Source: Haloterrigena salina JCM 13891
Lineage (GTDB): Archaea; Halobacteriota; Halobacteria; Halobacteriales; Natrialbaceae
Assembly: GCF_000337495.1 (NCBI RefSeq)
Contig: NZ_AOIS01000063.1
Coordinates: 34,341 to 98,340 of the forward strand
DNA: 64,000 nucleotides
Direction: 5' to 3'
Under the pieces are notes generated by a model that ran no database searches, had not been told where the DNA came from, and saw only the letters and a program-made list of their open reading frames with translations. Below, piece by piece: positions 1-8,911 of this stretch; within the stretch, counting starts at the first letter, position 1, and each line of letters opens with the position of its first letter. Both the position numbers and the translations under genes were made by a program.

Positions 1-1181
1 GCGAGGGCGTTGGCCAGCGAGATGCCGCCGCCGAACAGCAACAGCGTCCCCCAGTCGATATCGACCAGTTCGTCCCACTCCATCGTGTCGGCCAGCACGA
101 GCGCGGGCACCGCGGCGACGCCGACCACCACATAGTACAGCAGCCCCTGGTGGCCGTCGACGCCGAAGACCGTCGCTCCCTCGCCGCCGAACAGCGACGT
201 CATCCAGACGCTCGAGAGGTACGGCTCGAAGAATTCGCCGAGACCGCCGATCATCCAGAGGCCGGCCGTCGCGGCGAAGATCGCGGCGACTCGCTTGCCG
301 CGCGTACTGAGTTTTCCCTCCGCAGCGAGTTGCTCCCTGGCGTTCGCTCGGGCCTCGGTGACGTCCGGAACCTCAGGCGGGTAGAGGACGTAGGTGAGGA
401 GGAACCAGACCAGCGGCAGCGTCACGACGACGATCGGGAAGCCGACGAGGAACCAGTCGGCGAAGCCGACTTCGTAGTCCAGGACGGCGTTCAGTTGGCC
501 GACGAGGATCGCGTTCGGCGGCGTGCCGATGATGGTGCCGACGCCGCCGACGCTCGCCGCGTAAGCGGTCCCCAGCAGCATCGAAATCTGGATGTTCGTG
601 AACTCGACCGGCGTCGATTCGACGGTCCCGCCGTCGGCGGCCGTTTCGCTCGGCTGGTCGTCGGGGACCGGATCGTCGACCGAGGCGAGATCGTCGCGAT
701 CGAGCACCTGCGTGAGGACGCCGACCGCGATCGGCGTCATCATCGCCGTCGTCGCGGTGTTCGAGACCCACATCGACAACGTGGCGGTCACGACCATGAT
801 CGCGAGGATCAGCCGCCGCGGCGAACTCCCCATCTTGGCGATGGTGTACAGCGCGATCCGCCGGTCGATGTTGTACTTCTGGATCGCGTTCGCGAGCATG
901 AAGCCCGCCAGAAACAGAAAGATGATGTGATCGGCGAACCCCGATAGCGCGACGTCCATGTCGTCGTAGACGCCGGTGCCGGTCAGCAACAACGGGATCG
1001 TCAACGCGGTAACCGCCAGCGGGAAGGTGCCCGTCACCCAGAGGAAGCCCGCGAAGAACATCGTCGCGAGCGCGTACTGGCCCGCCATCGAGAGGCCGGT
1101 CGGAGACGGTGCGGCCGCGATGGCGATCGTTCCGACAACTGCGATGAGGAATTTGACGATCCGCTTGTTAGACTGGCTCAT
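1..1181 (-). CDS. SLC13/DASS family anion:sodium symporter (3' end outside window)
   Basis: Multi-spanning membrane transporter of the divalent anion:sodium symporter family, which takes up dicarboxylates, sulfate or phosphate using the sodium gradient. About 393 N-terminal codons are present; the C-terminus lies beyond the left edge. Visible family marks are repeated hydrophobic helices, the motif SNTATTAMMTPIAVGVL and the signature SVGGVGTIIGTPPNAILVGQ. The start is the ATG at 1181 (MSQSNKRIVKF), directly before the first membrane segment. A hydrophilic loop rich in Asp and Ser separates the SNTATT and GTPPN parts. The substrate cannot be told from sequence; sulfate and C4-dicarboxylates are the main options. 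Confidence 0.85.
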   Translation of the reverse strand, partial: MSQSNKRIVKFLIAVVGTIAIAAAPSPTGLSMAGQYALATMFFAGFLWVTGTFPLAVTALTIPLLLTGTGVYDDMDVALSGFADHIIFLFLAGFMLANAIQKYNIDRRIALYTIAKMGSSPRRLILAIMVVTATLSMWVSNTATTAMMTPIAVGVLTQVLDRDDLASVDDPVPDDQPSETAADGGTVESTPVEFTNIQISMLLGTAYAASVGGVGTIIGTPPNAILVGQLNAVLDYEVGFADWFLVGFPIVVVTLPLVWFLLTYVLYPPEVPDVTEARANAREQLAAEGKLSTRGKRVAAIFAATAGLWMIGGLGEFFEPYLSSVWMTSLFGGEGATVFGVDGHQGLLYYVVVGVAAVPALVLADTMEWDELVDIDWGTLLLFGGGISLANAL

Positions 1182-1275
1182 TCGACCGTGTATCATTGAT
1201 ACAGTCGATCATTATCATTATCGTCCTTAAGTCTTGTCATGAGGTCACATCCTACGAAGCGCCGCCGAACGGCCG

Positions 1276-1527
1276 CTAAAAGTGACGAACGATCGCGCGG
1301 ATCTGGTCTTCGGTGAGCTCCTCGCTGTAGAGTTCGAGGAGCGTTTGCCGGCGGGATCGGGAGAGGGACCGATTCCCGTTCTCGAGCATCGAGATGTGGG
1401 CCTGCATGAGCTCGGGAACCTCCCGCTCGACCGCCCGCTGCTCGTAGCCGGCCGCCACTCGAAGCAACCGCCAGCCGAGGGGAGAGATCCGGTCCAGGTC
1501 CAGATCCGGAACGTCAGAAGATGTCAT
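1276..1527 (-). CDS. small helix-turn-helix DNA-binding protein
   Basis: An 83-residue protein resembling the XRE helix-turn-helix fold: an amphipathic helix near SPLGWRLLRVAAGYEQRAVE, then VPELMQAHISMLENGNRSLS, which matches the recognition-helix region (the S-x-x-E-N-G-x-R pattern is typical), then a C-terminal helix ending ALVRHF-like. It has no sensor domain, so it is probably a simple transcriptional regulator. It stands alone on the minus strand between the transporter and the M42 peptidase; the target is unknown. Confidence 0.7.
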   Translation of the reverse strand: MTSSDVPDLDLDRISPLGWRLLRVAAGYEQRAVEREVPELMQAHISMLENGNRSLSRSRRQTLLELYSEELTEDQIRAIVRHF

Positions 1528-1554
1528 ACGTAGTCCGAACGAGGAATACCAAAA

Positions 1555-1569
1555 GGCTCTGTTGAAATC
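1555..1569. repeat. possible insertion-sequence end remnant
   Basis: The 15 bases GGCTCTGTTGAAATC resemble, from memory, the outer end of terminal inverted repeats of several haloarchaeal insertion sequences. No matching inverted copy and no transposase are visible nearby, so at most this is a leftover end. It lies between the small HTH gene and the M42 peptidase gene. Confidence 0.2.
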
Positions 1570-1692
1570 GTTCGATTCTCGCCACTGTCTTTCCGCCCGA
1601 CACAGACTGGTAGAAAAAACCGCGGCTGTCGGCGGCCGATCGAGACCGTCTCAGTCGCAGTCTCGATCGCGGCAGCGGCCTCGGAGTCCATC

Positions 1693-2760
1693 TCAGAGGG
1701 TGTAGTCCTCATCGCCGTCCTCGCTCGAGAGGAACGCCTCGAGGAGGTCGATCGTCGCCGCGACGTCGTCGACGTGGGCGGCCTCGGTCGGCGTGTGGAG
1801 GTATCGCGTCGGAATCGAGATCGCGCCGACGGGTTTGGCGCCATTCGAGAGCTGGAAGCCGGCCGTGTCGGTGCCGCCGGCGGGGAGGATCTCGCGCTGG
1901 TAGTCGATCTCCGCCTCGTCGGCGACCGACTGGAGCCGCTCGTGGACCTTCGGATTCGTGATGACGCTCCCGTCCTTGAGCTTGATCGCCGCGCCGTCGC
2001 CGAGTTCGGTGACGCGGTCGCCGGCCTCGAAGCCGGGGATGTCGTTGGCGACGGTGACGTCGAGCGCGAGCGCCAGATCGGGGTCGACGTCGACGCCCAG
2101 CGCGCGGGCGCCCCGCAGGCCGACCTCCTCCTGGACGGTCGCACAGAAGTGGATCGTCACGTCGGGATCCTCGAGCCGGCCGGCCGCCTCGAGCATCGCG
2201 AACAGACAGATCCGGTCGTCTAAGGCCTTGCCGGTGACCGTCTCGCCGACGCGCTCGGTCGTCTGGTCCATCGTCACGAGGTCGCCGGGCGAGACCCGCT
2301 CCTCGAGGTCCTCGTAGGGGAGGCCGACGTCCACGACGACGTCCTCGACCTCGGGAGTCTTCTCGCGGTCCTCGTCGCTCAAGGTGTGTGGCGGCGGCGA
2401 GCCGATGACTCCCGGCAGGTCGCCGTCGTCGGTGTGGATCGTCACCCGCTGGGCCTTGAGGACGCGTGCGTCCCAGCCGCCCAGCGCGTCGAGTTCGACG
2501 AAGCCGAAGCCCTCGTTGTCGCCCTTCAGGTGACGAACCATGAAGCCGATCTCGTCCATGTGCGCGGCGACTGCGACGGAGTAGTCGGAATCGCCCTCGA
2601 GCGTTCCCACGACGTTCCCCATCGCGTCGGTTCGGATCCGGTCGACGCGCTCCTCGAACGCGTCGACGACGAGATCGCGAACGCGGTCCTCGTAGCCTGG
2701 GACGCCACTCGTCTCGGTCAGCTCCGCGAGAAACTCGAAATCGAACGGAACGGATGCCAT
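1693..2760 (-). CDS. M42 family metallopeptidase (TET-type aminopeptidase)
   Basis: Cytoplasmic di-metal aminopeptidase of family M42, whose members form dodecameric shells that trim peptides released by the proteasome. At 355 residues it is normal length. Metal and catalytic motifs are in order: VAAHMDEIGF (His about residue 67), KALDDRICLF (Asp), TVQEEVGLRGAR (the Glu pair), ALDVTVANDIPG (Asp) and YLHTPTEAAHVDD (His). The start chosen is the ATG at 2760 (MASVPFDFEFLAELTE), because the open frame upstream lacks family similarity and is Arg/Pro rich. It is transcribed away from the thiolase gene, so 2761-2938 holds two promoters. Confidence 0.92.
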   Translation of the reverse strand: MASVPFDFEFLAELTETSGVPGYEDRVRDLVVDAFEERVDRIRTDAMGNVVGTLEGDSDYSVAVAAHMDEIGFMVRHLKGDNEGFGFVELDALGGWDARVLKAQRVTIHTDDGDLPGVIGSPPPHTLSDEDREKTPEVEDVVVDVGLPYEDLEERVSPGDLVTMDQTTERVGETVTGKALDDRICLFAMLEAAGRLEDPDVTIHFCATVQEEVGLRGARALGVDVDPDLALALDVTVANDIPGFEAGDRVTELGDGAAIKLKDGSVITNPKVHERLQSVADEAEIDYQREILPAGGTDTAGFQLSNGAKPVGAISIPTRYLHTPTEAAHVDDVAATIDLLEAFLSSEDGDEDYTL

Positions 2761-2938
2761 GACCGATCTTGTGATGGGTTCGACTATAAACCCGCGGATG
2801 GAGAGCCCTCGGCGAGTTCGGCGGGCGAATTCGTAGGACGGCTCGATCGCGGGCCACGCGCGTGAATCGCTCGCGACGGCTGGGGGTTTCCATATTAACC
2901 GCGGGGTATTAACGCGGTGGTCCGCTAGACGTGTGTAT

Positions 2939-4105
2939 ATGAGTGACGTACGTGTCGCAGGTGTCGGCCTGACCCCGTTCGGAAACGCGCCCGAGCGGAC
3001 CAGCCGGGACCTCTTCGCGGAAGCGAGTATCACGGCGTTCGAGGACAGCGGCGTCCCTCGAGACGACGTGGACGCCCTCCTCTACGGTAACTTCATGGGC
3101 GAACTGTCCGAACACCAGGGCCATCACGGGCCCCTCATGGCCGAGGCCGCGGGCGTGCGGGCGCCGGCGACCCGCTACGAGTCCGCCTGCGCCTCGAGCG
3201 GCACGGCCGTCCGGGACGCGGTCATGCGCATCCGCAACGGCGAGGACGACGTGATCCTCGTCGGCGGCGCCGAGCGGATGACCAACCTCGGCACCGCGGG
3301 CGCGACCGAGGCGCTCGCGATCGCCGCCGACGACCTCTGGGAGGTCCGCGCCGGGATGACCTTCCCCGGCGCCTACGCGCTGATGGCCCAGGCTTACTTC
3401 GACGAGTACGGCGGCGAACACGAGGATCTCGCCCACGTCGCCGTCAAGAACCACGAGAACGCCCTGAACAACGAGAAGGCCCAGTACCAGAGCGCGATCG
3501 AGGTCAGCGACGTCCTCGAGGCCCCGCAGGTCTCCAGCCCGCTGGGACTGTACGACTCCTGTCCGATCTCCGACGGCGCGGCCGCCGTGGTCCTCACGAG
3601 CGAGGAGTACGCCGAAGAACACGGTCTCGAGGCGCCGGTTTCGATCAGCGGCACCGGGCAGGGCGGCGACCGGATGGCCCTCCACGATCGCGAGTACCTC
3701 GCGCGCTCGCCCGCGGCCCGCGAGGCGAGCGACGAAGCGTACGCCGACGCCGGCGTCGACCCCGCGGACGTCGACTTCGCGGAGGTCCACGACTGCTTCA
3801 CGATCGCCGAAGTGCTCGCGATCGAGTCGCTCGATCTGTTCCCGATCGGCGAGGGGGTCTCGGCGGCCCGAGACGGCCGAACGACCGCCGACGGCGAGAC
3901 GCCCATCAACCTCTCGGGCGGGCTGAAGGCGAAGGGCCACCCGGTCGGCGCAACCGGCGCCTCCCAGATCGCCGAGGTCACGAAACTGCTCTCCGGAAAA
4001 CACCCCAACAGCGAGTTCGTCGAGGGCGCGACGACCGGCGTCGCCCACAACGCGGGCGGCACCGTCGCGAGTGCGACCGTTCACGTCCTGGAGGTGAGCG
4101 AGTAA
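2939..4105 (+). CDS. thiolase family protein (acetyl-CoA C-acyltransferase)
   Basis: A 388-residue archaeal-type thiolase (SCP2-thiolase-like branch), which condenses or cleaves acyl-CoA with CoA. The nucleophile is Cys84 in YESACASSG; later motifs are VHDCFTIAEV and GHPVGATGASQ. The usual C-terminal CxGxG is replaced by HNAGG, as is common in this branch. An in-frame GTG lies 6 bases upstream, but the ATG at 2939 (MSDVRVAGVGL) starts directly on the first conserved strand. Its stop overlaps the start of the Zn-ribbon/OB-fold gene by one base, so the two are co-translated. In other archaea such pairs form complexes, sometimes with HMG-CoA synthase; no HMG-CoA synthase gene is adjacent here. 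Confidence 0.93.
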   Translation: MSDVRVAGVGLTPFGNAPERTSRDLFAEASITAFEDSGVPRDDVDALLYGNFMGELSEHQGHHGPLMAEAAGVRAPATRYESACASSGTAVRDAVMRIRNGEDDVILVGGAERMTNLGTAGATEALAIAADDLWEVRAGMTFPGAYALMAQAYFDEYGGEHEDLAHVAVKNHENALNNEKAQYQSAIEVSDVLEAPQVSSPLGLYDSCPISDGAAAVVLTSEEYAEEHGLEAPVSISGTGQGGDRMALHDREYLARSPAAREASDEAYADAGVDPADVDFAEVHDCFTIAEVLAIESLDLFPIGEGVSAARDGRTTADGETPINLSGGLKAKGHPVGATGASQIAEVTKLLSGKHPNSEFVEGATTGVAHNAGGTVASATVHVLEVSE

Positions 4106-4494
4106 TGAGCGACTCCGAAACCCGAGACGCCGGCTTCGACGAGTGGCTCGACGCCGCCGAGGAGGACCGAGCGTACTACCTCGCGTGTCCGAACGACCAC
4201 GGCTCCCTGCCGCCCCGTCGGGTCTGTCCCGACTGCGGCGCGACCGAACTCGAGGACCTCGAGTTACCCGACAGCGGCGAAATCCAGACGTTCACCGTCA
4301 CGCACGTCCCGACGCCGGCCTTCGAGGAGGACGCCCCCTATGCGACGGCCATCGCGAACTTCGGACCCGTGCGCATTACGGGACAGGTCGTCGGCATCGA
4401 CCCCGCGGACGTCGAGACCGGACTCGAGGTCGAGATCGAGGTCACGGTGTCGGAGACGACGGGGGAGCGCGTGCTCGGGTTCAGCCCGGTATAG
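4105..4494 (+). CDS. Zn-ribbon/OB-fold acyl-CoA-associated protein (DUF35 family)
   Basis: A 129-residue partner of the thiolase. The N-terminal rubredoxin-like zinc ribbon is seen as ACPNDHG and RVCPDCGA (one ligand pair is C-x3-H rather than C-x2-C); the rest is an OB-fold (FTVTHVPTPAF, ATANFG-like, RITGQVVG). In archaeal thiolase/HMG-CoA synthase complexes this family bridges the enzymes and forms part of the CoA site. It begins on the last base of the thiolase stop codon (taATG), so translational coupling is expected. It contains no residues suggesting a catalytic role of its own. Confidence 0.9.
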   Translation: MSDSETRDAGFDEWLDAAEEDRAYYLACPNDHGSLPPRRVCPDCGATELEDLELPDSGEIQTFTVTHVPTPAFEEDAPYATAIANFGPVRITGQVVGIDPADVETGLEVEIEVTVSETTGERVLGFSPV

Positions 4495-4859
4495 CGGATC
4501 GAATCGCGGTTTGTGGCGCCGTTCGCTCCGCCTTCGCAGACGCGGTTCGCAGACGATTTTCTCGGACGCGTTTCTCAGTCCGAGACACTCTCTCGACCAT
4601 CTGTGCGACGCACTCGGATCGATCGTCGCGTCGCTCCTGACGGACGGAGTCTCTTCCGTCACGACGTGAGATAAATCGGTGGACAGAAACTGCGAGTACC
4701 CCTACCCGCTGTCCACCATCCTACTCGGCGAATCGCACTTCCGCGGAATATGCTTTGTGGCTCAGCTCGGGACTCGAACGGTGAGTCGTCCGCACCGAAC
4801 GACGACAGATGGGACGCGTCTCCCGTCGCGGTGCTCGGTCGATCCCCGCCTGACCGTCG
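4495..4859. other. intergenic stretch between convergent genes
   Basis: No credible gene is seen on either strand. The only clear structure is the inverted repeat at 4678-4717. The flanking genes converge, so no promoter is needed here. Confidence 0.6.
4678..4717. terminator. inverted repeat, possible bidirectional terminator or structured RNA
   Basis: Perfect 9-bp arms GGTGGACAG (4678-4686) and CTGTCCACC (4709-4717) enclose 22 bases that include CCCCTACCC. It lies between the 3' ends of the OB-fold gene and the alpha/beta hydrolase gene. There is no clear T-run, so a terminator role is only suggested by position. Confidence 0.35.
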
Positions 4860-5822
4860 TTAGTCCCCGATATCGACGTCGACGTGTGGCAGCTCCGCGG
4901 TCAGGTACTCGACGAACTTGTCGGGGTGCTCGGCGTGGGGCAGTTGCGTCGCGTAGTCGATGACGACGAGGTCGGTGTCGGCGGCCTCGGCGAGGTCCCG
5001 CCCCTCGCGCAACGGCACGAGATCGGCGTCGCGACCCCAAACGAGCGTGGTCGGGGTCTCGAGGCCGGCCAGTTCGGTCTGCAGGTCGAAGTCGGGGTCG
5101 AGGGTGCCGCTGCTGAACGAGGCGGACGCGTAGCGGGCGCCGGGCTGGTGGGCGCTCCGCCACGCGTAGTCGACCGTCTCGTCGTCGATCCGGTCGGAAT
5201 CGTAGTAGCCGTCGCGGTCGTAGAAGTAGCGAATCGAGGGTTTGCTCGCCAGCAGGTTGTAGAGCGTCGTCCCGACGACGGGCGCTCGAACGAGGGTCCG
5301 AACCCACGGCCGTTCGTCGGCGGTCTCGTCGGTCGGGCAGATCAACACGAGCTGTTCGAAGTCATCCCGGTCGGAGGATTCGGTCTCCGCGGCGGCCCCG
5401 ACGGCGAAGGCGCCGGTCAGCGAGGTGGCGACGACGATCGGTTCGTCGGTCACCTCGTCGGCGAAGTCGCGGAGGAACTCGGCGTAGAGCGTCGCCGAGT
5501 AGACCAGCGGCGGTCGCTCGGAGCGGCCGAACCCGGGGAGGTCGACGGCGATCACGTGGTAATCCTCCGCCAGTCGCTCGACGATCGGCCGGAACTCGTG
5601 GCTGCTCGCGCCCGCGTAGATGCCGTGACAGAGGAGCAGATCGGGATCGTTCGGATCGCCGGCGACGGTGTAGCGCGTCTCGATGCCGCGCCAGCGATAC
5701 GTCCGCTCGATCCCGACGAGCGGGTTCTCGAGGTCGCCCGCTCGCTTCGTGAGGAGGCGATTGCCGAGGACAGCTGCGCCGACGGTGCCGACCGCTGCGC
5801 CGAGGACTGTTCGGGCCTTCAT
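4860..5822 (-). CDS. alpha/beta-fold hydrolase
   Basis: A 320-residue alpha/beta hydrolase. An N-terminal hydrophobic stretch (VLGAAVGTVGAAVLG) suggests a membrane anchor or signal. The fold is seen in LLLCHGIYAG (oxyanion region), VIAVDLPGFGRSERPP, the nucleophile elbow at Ser134, TTLVWGRDADLVPL (acid) and QLPHAEHPDKF (His). The elbow reads A-T-S-L-T instead of G-x-S-x-G; small residues are kept, so it may still be active. The substrate is unknown; related proteins are lipases, epoxide hydrolases and dehalogenases. It is monocistronic and faces the thiolase operon. Confidence 0.85.
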   Translation of the reverse strand: MKARTVLGAAVGTVGAAVLGNRLLTKRAGDLENPLVGIERTYRWRGIETRYTVAGDPNDPDLLLCHGIYAGASSHEFRPIVERLAEDYHVIAVDLPGFGRSERPPLVYSATLYAEFLRDFADEVTDEPIVVATSLTGAFAVGAAAETESSDRDDFEQLVLICPTDETADERPWVRTLVRAPVVGTTLYNLLASKPSIRYFYDRDGYYDSDRIDDETVDYAWRSAHQPGARYASASFSSGTLDPDFDLQTELAGLETPTTLVWGRDADLVPLREGRDLAEAADTDLVVIDYATQLPHAEHPDKFVEYLTAELPHVDVDIGD

Positions 5823-5912
5823 GACCGATCGGTACGACCGCGAGCGTCTTAGATTTGCGGTTGGAACGCAGTCGCCGACACCGGGATCGCCGCCGGTATC
5901 GCGTCGATTCCG

Positions 5913-6986
5913 TTAGCCGTTATCGATCTCGAGATCGTCGAGACAGGTCTCGACGGGGGCCAACACGTCGTCGGCGATGGAGTAGGGATCGGTCTCGCCC
6001 TGCCGGACCGCTTCGGCGAGGTCCTCGACGCCTCCGGCGGCCGCGAGTCGGTCCTCGAGCACGGCGTTGACGTCCTCGCGCAACAGCGTGCGGATCTCCT
6101 CGGCGTAGCGACCGCGGACCTGTTCGGCGTGCTCGCCGGAGTCGACGAGGTACTGCCGGTGGTCGGCGAACGCCTCGAGGAGGTCGTCGACCCCCTCGCC
6201 GCGCGTGGCGACGGTCTCGACGATGGGGGTGGACCACGTCTCGGCGTCGGCTTCGTCGATGTCGTCCTCGGGATCCCAGTCGTCGTGGGCGTCGATGACC
6301 TCCTGGCTGTGGTGGCCGCTTCCGCCGGCCATGCCGCCGCCCTCGTCGAGCTGGATCATATCGCGCAGCTCCTGGACGGTTCGGTCGGCGCCGTCGCGGT
6401 CGGCCTTGTTGACCACGAAGACGTCCGCGATCTCGAGGATGCCGGCTTTCAGCGTCTGGATCTCGTCGCCCGACCCCGGCGGGACGAGGACGGCGACGGT
6501 GTCGGCGGTGCGGACGATGTCGATCTCGTTTTGCCCGGCGCCGACGGTCTCGATGATGATCTTGTCCTTTCCGAAGGCGTCCATCGCCTTGACGGCGTCC
6601 GCGGTGGCGGTCGACAGTCCGCCCAGCGTCCCGCGGGCGCTCATCGAGCGGACGAAGACGTCCATATCGCCGACGGTCGAGGCCATCCGGATGCGATCAC
6701 CCAGTACCGCGCCGCCGGTAAACGGCGAGGAGGGGTCGATCGCGATGACGCCGACCGTCTCGCCGCGGTCGCGGTAGGTCTCCGCGAGTTTGTCGACCAG
6801 CGTCGACTTCCCCGCGCCGGGGCTGCCCGTGACGCCGATCACGTCGGCGTCGCCGGTGTGGGCGTACAGTTCGGAGACGAGATCCCGGTACCCCGGCGAC
6901 CGGTTCTCGATCTTCGAGATGACTCGAGCCAGCGCGCGGTGTTTGCCCGCGAGCAGGTCCTCGAGCAACTCCTCGTCGGCGCTCAT
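5913..6986 (-). CDS. meaB: methylmalonyl-CoA mutase-associated GTPase MeaB
   Basis: A 357-residue G3E-family GTPase (MeaB/ArgK) that gates loading of adenosylcobalamin into methylmalonyl-CoA mutase and protects the enzyme. Walker A is GSPGAGKS (residues 54-61); further on are AIDPSSPFTGGAVLGDRIRM, the switch region IETVGAGQNEIDI and the base-specificity motif NKADRDG. The start is the ATG at 6986, overlapping the stop of the B12-binding subunit gene in a 4-base ATGA, so the two are coupled. The open frame continues upstream through the neighbour, but that part is its shadow. A loop rich in Gly, Ser and His (MAGGSGHHSQEV) follows the G domain. Confidence 0.95.
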   Translation of the reverse strand: MSADEELLEDLLAGKHRALARVISKIENRSPGYRDLVSELYAHTGDADVIGVTGSPGAGKSTLVDKLAETYRDRGETVGVIAIDPSSPFTGGAVLGDRIRMASTVGDMDVFVRSMSARGTLGGLSTATADAVKAMDAFGKDKIIIETVGAGQNEIDIVRTADTVAVLVPPGSGDEIQTLKAGILEIADVFVVNKADRDGADRTVQELRDMIQLDEGGGMAGGSGHHSQEVIDAHDDWDPEDDIDEADAETWSTPIVETVATRGEGVDDLLEAFADHRQYLVDSGEHAEQVRGRYAEEIRTLLREDVNAVLEDRLAAAGGVEDLAEAVRQGETDPYSIADDVLAPVETCLDDLEIDNG

Positions 6987-7399
6987 CGCTGGGGGGCGTT
7001 CTCGCGGACGAACTCGATGGTCTCCTCGATCGACGTCCCGGGGCCGAAGACGGCCGCGACGCCCTCCGCCATCAGTTCCTCGCGGTCCTCTTCGGGGATG
7101 ACGCCGCCGGCCAGCACGAGCGTGTCCTCCTTGGCGCCGTACTCCTCGAGCCCGTCCATGATCTTCGGGATGAGCGTGTCGTGAGCCCCCGAGAGGATGG
7201 AGATTCCGAGCACGTCGACGTCCTCCTGGACGGCCGCCTGAACGATCTCCTCGGGCGCCTTGTGCAGCCCGGAGTAAATGACCTCGAAGCCGGCGTCGCG
7301 GAACGCCCGCGCGATGACGTGAGCTCCCCGATCGTGGCCGTCGAGACCGACTTTGGCGACGAGACACCGGATCGACTCCTGTTCCTGTTCGCTGCTCAT
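6983..7399 (-). CDS. methylmalonyl-CoA mutase, cobalamin-binding subunit
   Basis: A 138-residue stand-alone B12-binding domain, the small subunit of archaeal methylmalonyl-CoA mutase, which interconverts (R)-methylmalonyl-CoA and succinyl-CoA. The base-off motif is D20-G-H22-D-R-G with His22 as axial cobalt ligand; LSGAHDTLIPKIM and LAGGVIPEED match the other loops around the nucleotide tail. It is first in a two-gene operon with meaB (ATGA overlap). The catalytic large subunit is not in the window, as is usual in haloarchaea where it is a separate gene. The role fits degradation of propionyl-CoA from odd-chain fatty acids. Confidence 0.94.
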   Translation of the reverse strand: MSSEQEQESIRCLVAKVGLDGHDRGAHVIARAFRDAGFEVIYSGLHKAPEEIVQAAVQEDVDVLGISILSGAHDTLIPKIMDGLEEYGAKEDTLVLAGGVIPEEDREELMAEGVAAVFGPGTSIEETIEFVRENAPQR

Positions 7400-7715
7400 A
7401 GCGGGGGTTCTTCGTCCGACCGTTTGACTTTAACGGAAGACATTAATGGAAGACTATGATGGTTAGAAACATCCGTTCTCGAGCGGAAACGGTATCGAGT
7501 CGACGATTTGGACCCGTGTCGGTCTCCGCGAACCGGCTCTCACTCGCTGCGTTGAAACTCGTCGTACAGTAGCTGCTGATGGAACCGAGAACCAAGAGAA
7601 CCCGTAATTTGTCCGTTCGGACACTCTACGTTGTTACTTGTAACCCCTTGGTCTTTGGGGTCATAATTGTGCTATTGAACACGGCTTTTCGCTCCGCCGT
7701 CGAGGATCGAGACGC
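7400..7715. other. intergenic region between divergent genes
   Basis: No gene is seen. The stretch carries the promoter of the B12-binding-subunit operon on the minus strand and that of the following unknown gene on the plus strand. A small stem around CCCCTTGG/CTTTGGGG (near 7644-7660) is the only local symmetry noticed. Confidence 0.5.
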
Positions 7716-8360
7716 ATGCGAGAAATCAGTGAAATACGCTTCAAGACGGTCGGCGAAGCCGAGAATAGACGGCTCATCGAACGTTACGTCGTCGACGCGA
7801 TCGACAGGCTCCCGGAGTTGTCCTGCTGTGAGTACGCGGCGTTCATGCCCGTTACGCACGAGGCGGTCGACGGTAGTAACGTGTGGCTCACGGTCGCCGG
7901 CGACAGTGACGCCCTCGTCGAACACGAATCCGAGGCGTGGGACGCGCTCGTCGAAGCGGACCTCGTCTCGGAATGGGACGTGACGGAAGTTACGGAGGAC
8001 TGGTACGAGACCGCCGGCGAACAGGGCGGCGAGTTGCTACTGCAGTGTCACGACGTTGCGAACCAGCTGACGACCGCCGCGTTCGAGACGTTCGACACTC
8101 GGCCCGCGCCGATCGATACGTATCCGAACGAGGATTCGAACCAACCGATCGGGTGGTGGATGGTGCTCGAAATCGCGGCGGGACACCAGGAGTACTCCTT
8201 CGGTGAACGGGCGGAGCTGTTCCTGTCCGGACTCGAGCATACCTACGAAGATATCGCGGAGCTTGGATCGCCCGAGACGGCGGCACAACACATCGACGAG
8301 GGCATTCGGGCGCTCGAAGCGCTTCGAGACGATCTCACGGGTGAAGCGGACGACGGCTGA
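7716..8360 (+). CDS. uncharacterised haloarchaeal protein
   Basis: A 214-residue acidic soluble protein I do not recognise. It has no signal peptide or membrane segment. Visible features are a Cys pair (ELSCCEYAAF) near residue 36, a Trp-rich centre (QPIGWWMVLEIAAGHQ) and a helical C-terminus (IDEGIRALEALRDDL). The ATG at 7716 is the first in frame. Third-position GC and acidity are normal for the genome, so it is probably a real gene; no neighbour suggests a function. Confidence 0.7.
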   Translation: MREISEIRFKTVGEAENRRLIERYVVDAIDRLPELSCCEYAAFMPVTHEAVDGSNVWLTVAGDSDALVEHESEAWDALVEADLVSEWDVTEVTEDWYETAGEQGGELLLQCHDVANQLTTAAFETFDTRPAPIDTYPNEDSNQPIGWWMVLEIAAGHQEYSFGERAELFLSGLEHTYEDIAELGSPETAAQHIDEGIRALEALRDDLTGEADDG

Positions 8361-8911
8361 ATCACCAGCGATCCGGACAGATGGCGCTAATCGCCTACTG
8401 AATACGTGGTCATCGTTCGACGCGACCGACCGACGACCCGACGCGAGCCCTCGCGTCGATCGACTCGTAAACTGCTACGGTAATCGACTACCTCGGTGAC
8501 CGCACACGGCGCCGACGCGTCGACCCGGATATTGTCGGCGACGTGATCACAGGCCGTATCGTTCGTTATCGAGGCAAATTCGCCCTTCGCGGAGTCGTAC
8601 TACGTCCAGTCCGGCGGGGTGCCACGCGGCTTCCTCAGCGAGTCGGCGGCGGGTTGCCGCGCGTGACCGTGCCCGTAACGACCGCAACCGCGTTCGGAGG
8701 CGCCTTGACGTCTGTTTGGGGTCGTCTCCAGCGTCGTTACGGGTCGGGTGCGAACCGCGAGCCGACGAGACGAACCGAGTGATATCGGCCGAGCCGATAC
8801 CGAGAAAACGGCCGTCTCGTGAGAGAAACTCCCCCGAACCAAAGGCTAAAGAACGTAACGACCTAACATTCGAGTAATGACTATCGTTCGTTTATTGCGG
8901 AGGGATCTCTC
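8361..8911. other. intergenic stretch, no gene seen
   Basis: Open frames here are Arg-rich and look like chance frames in GC-rich DNA. A 16-codon frame begins at 8878 and ends just after the GTG start of the HD gene; I do not consider it a gene. The last 30 bases hold the ribosome-binding site of the next gene. Confidence 0.5.
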
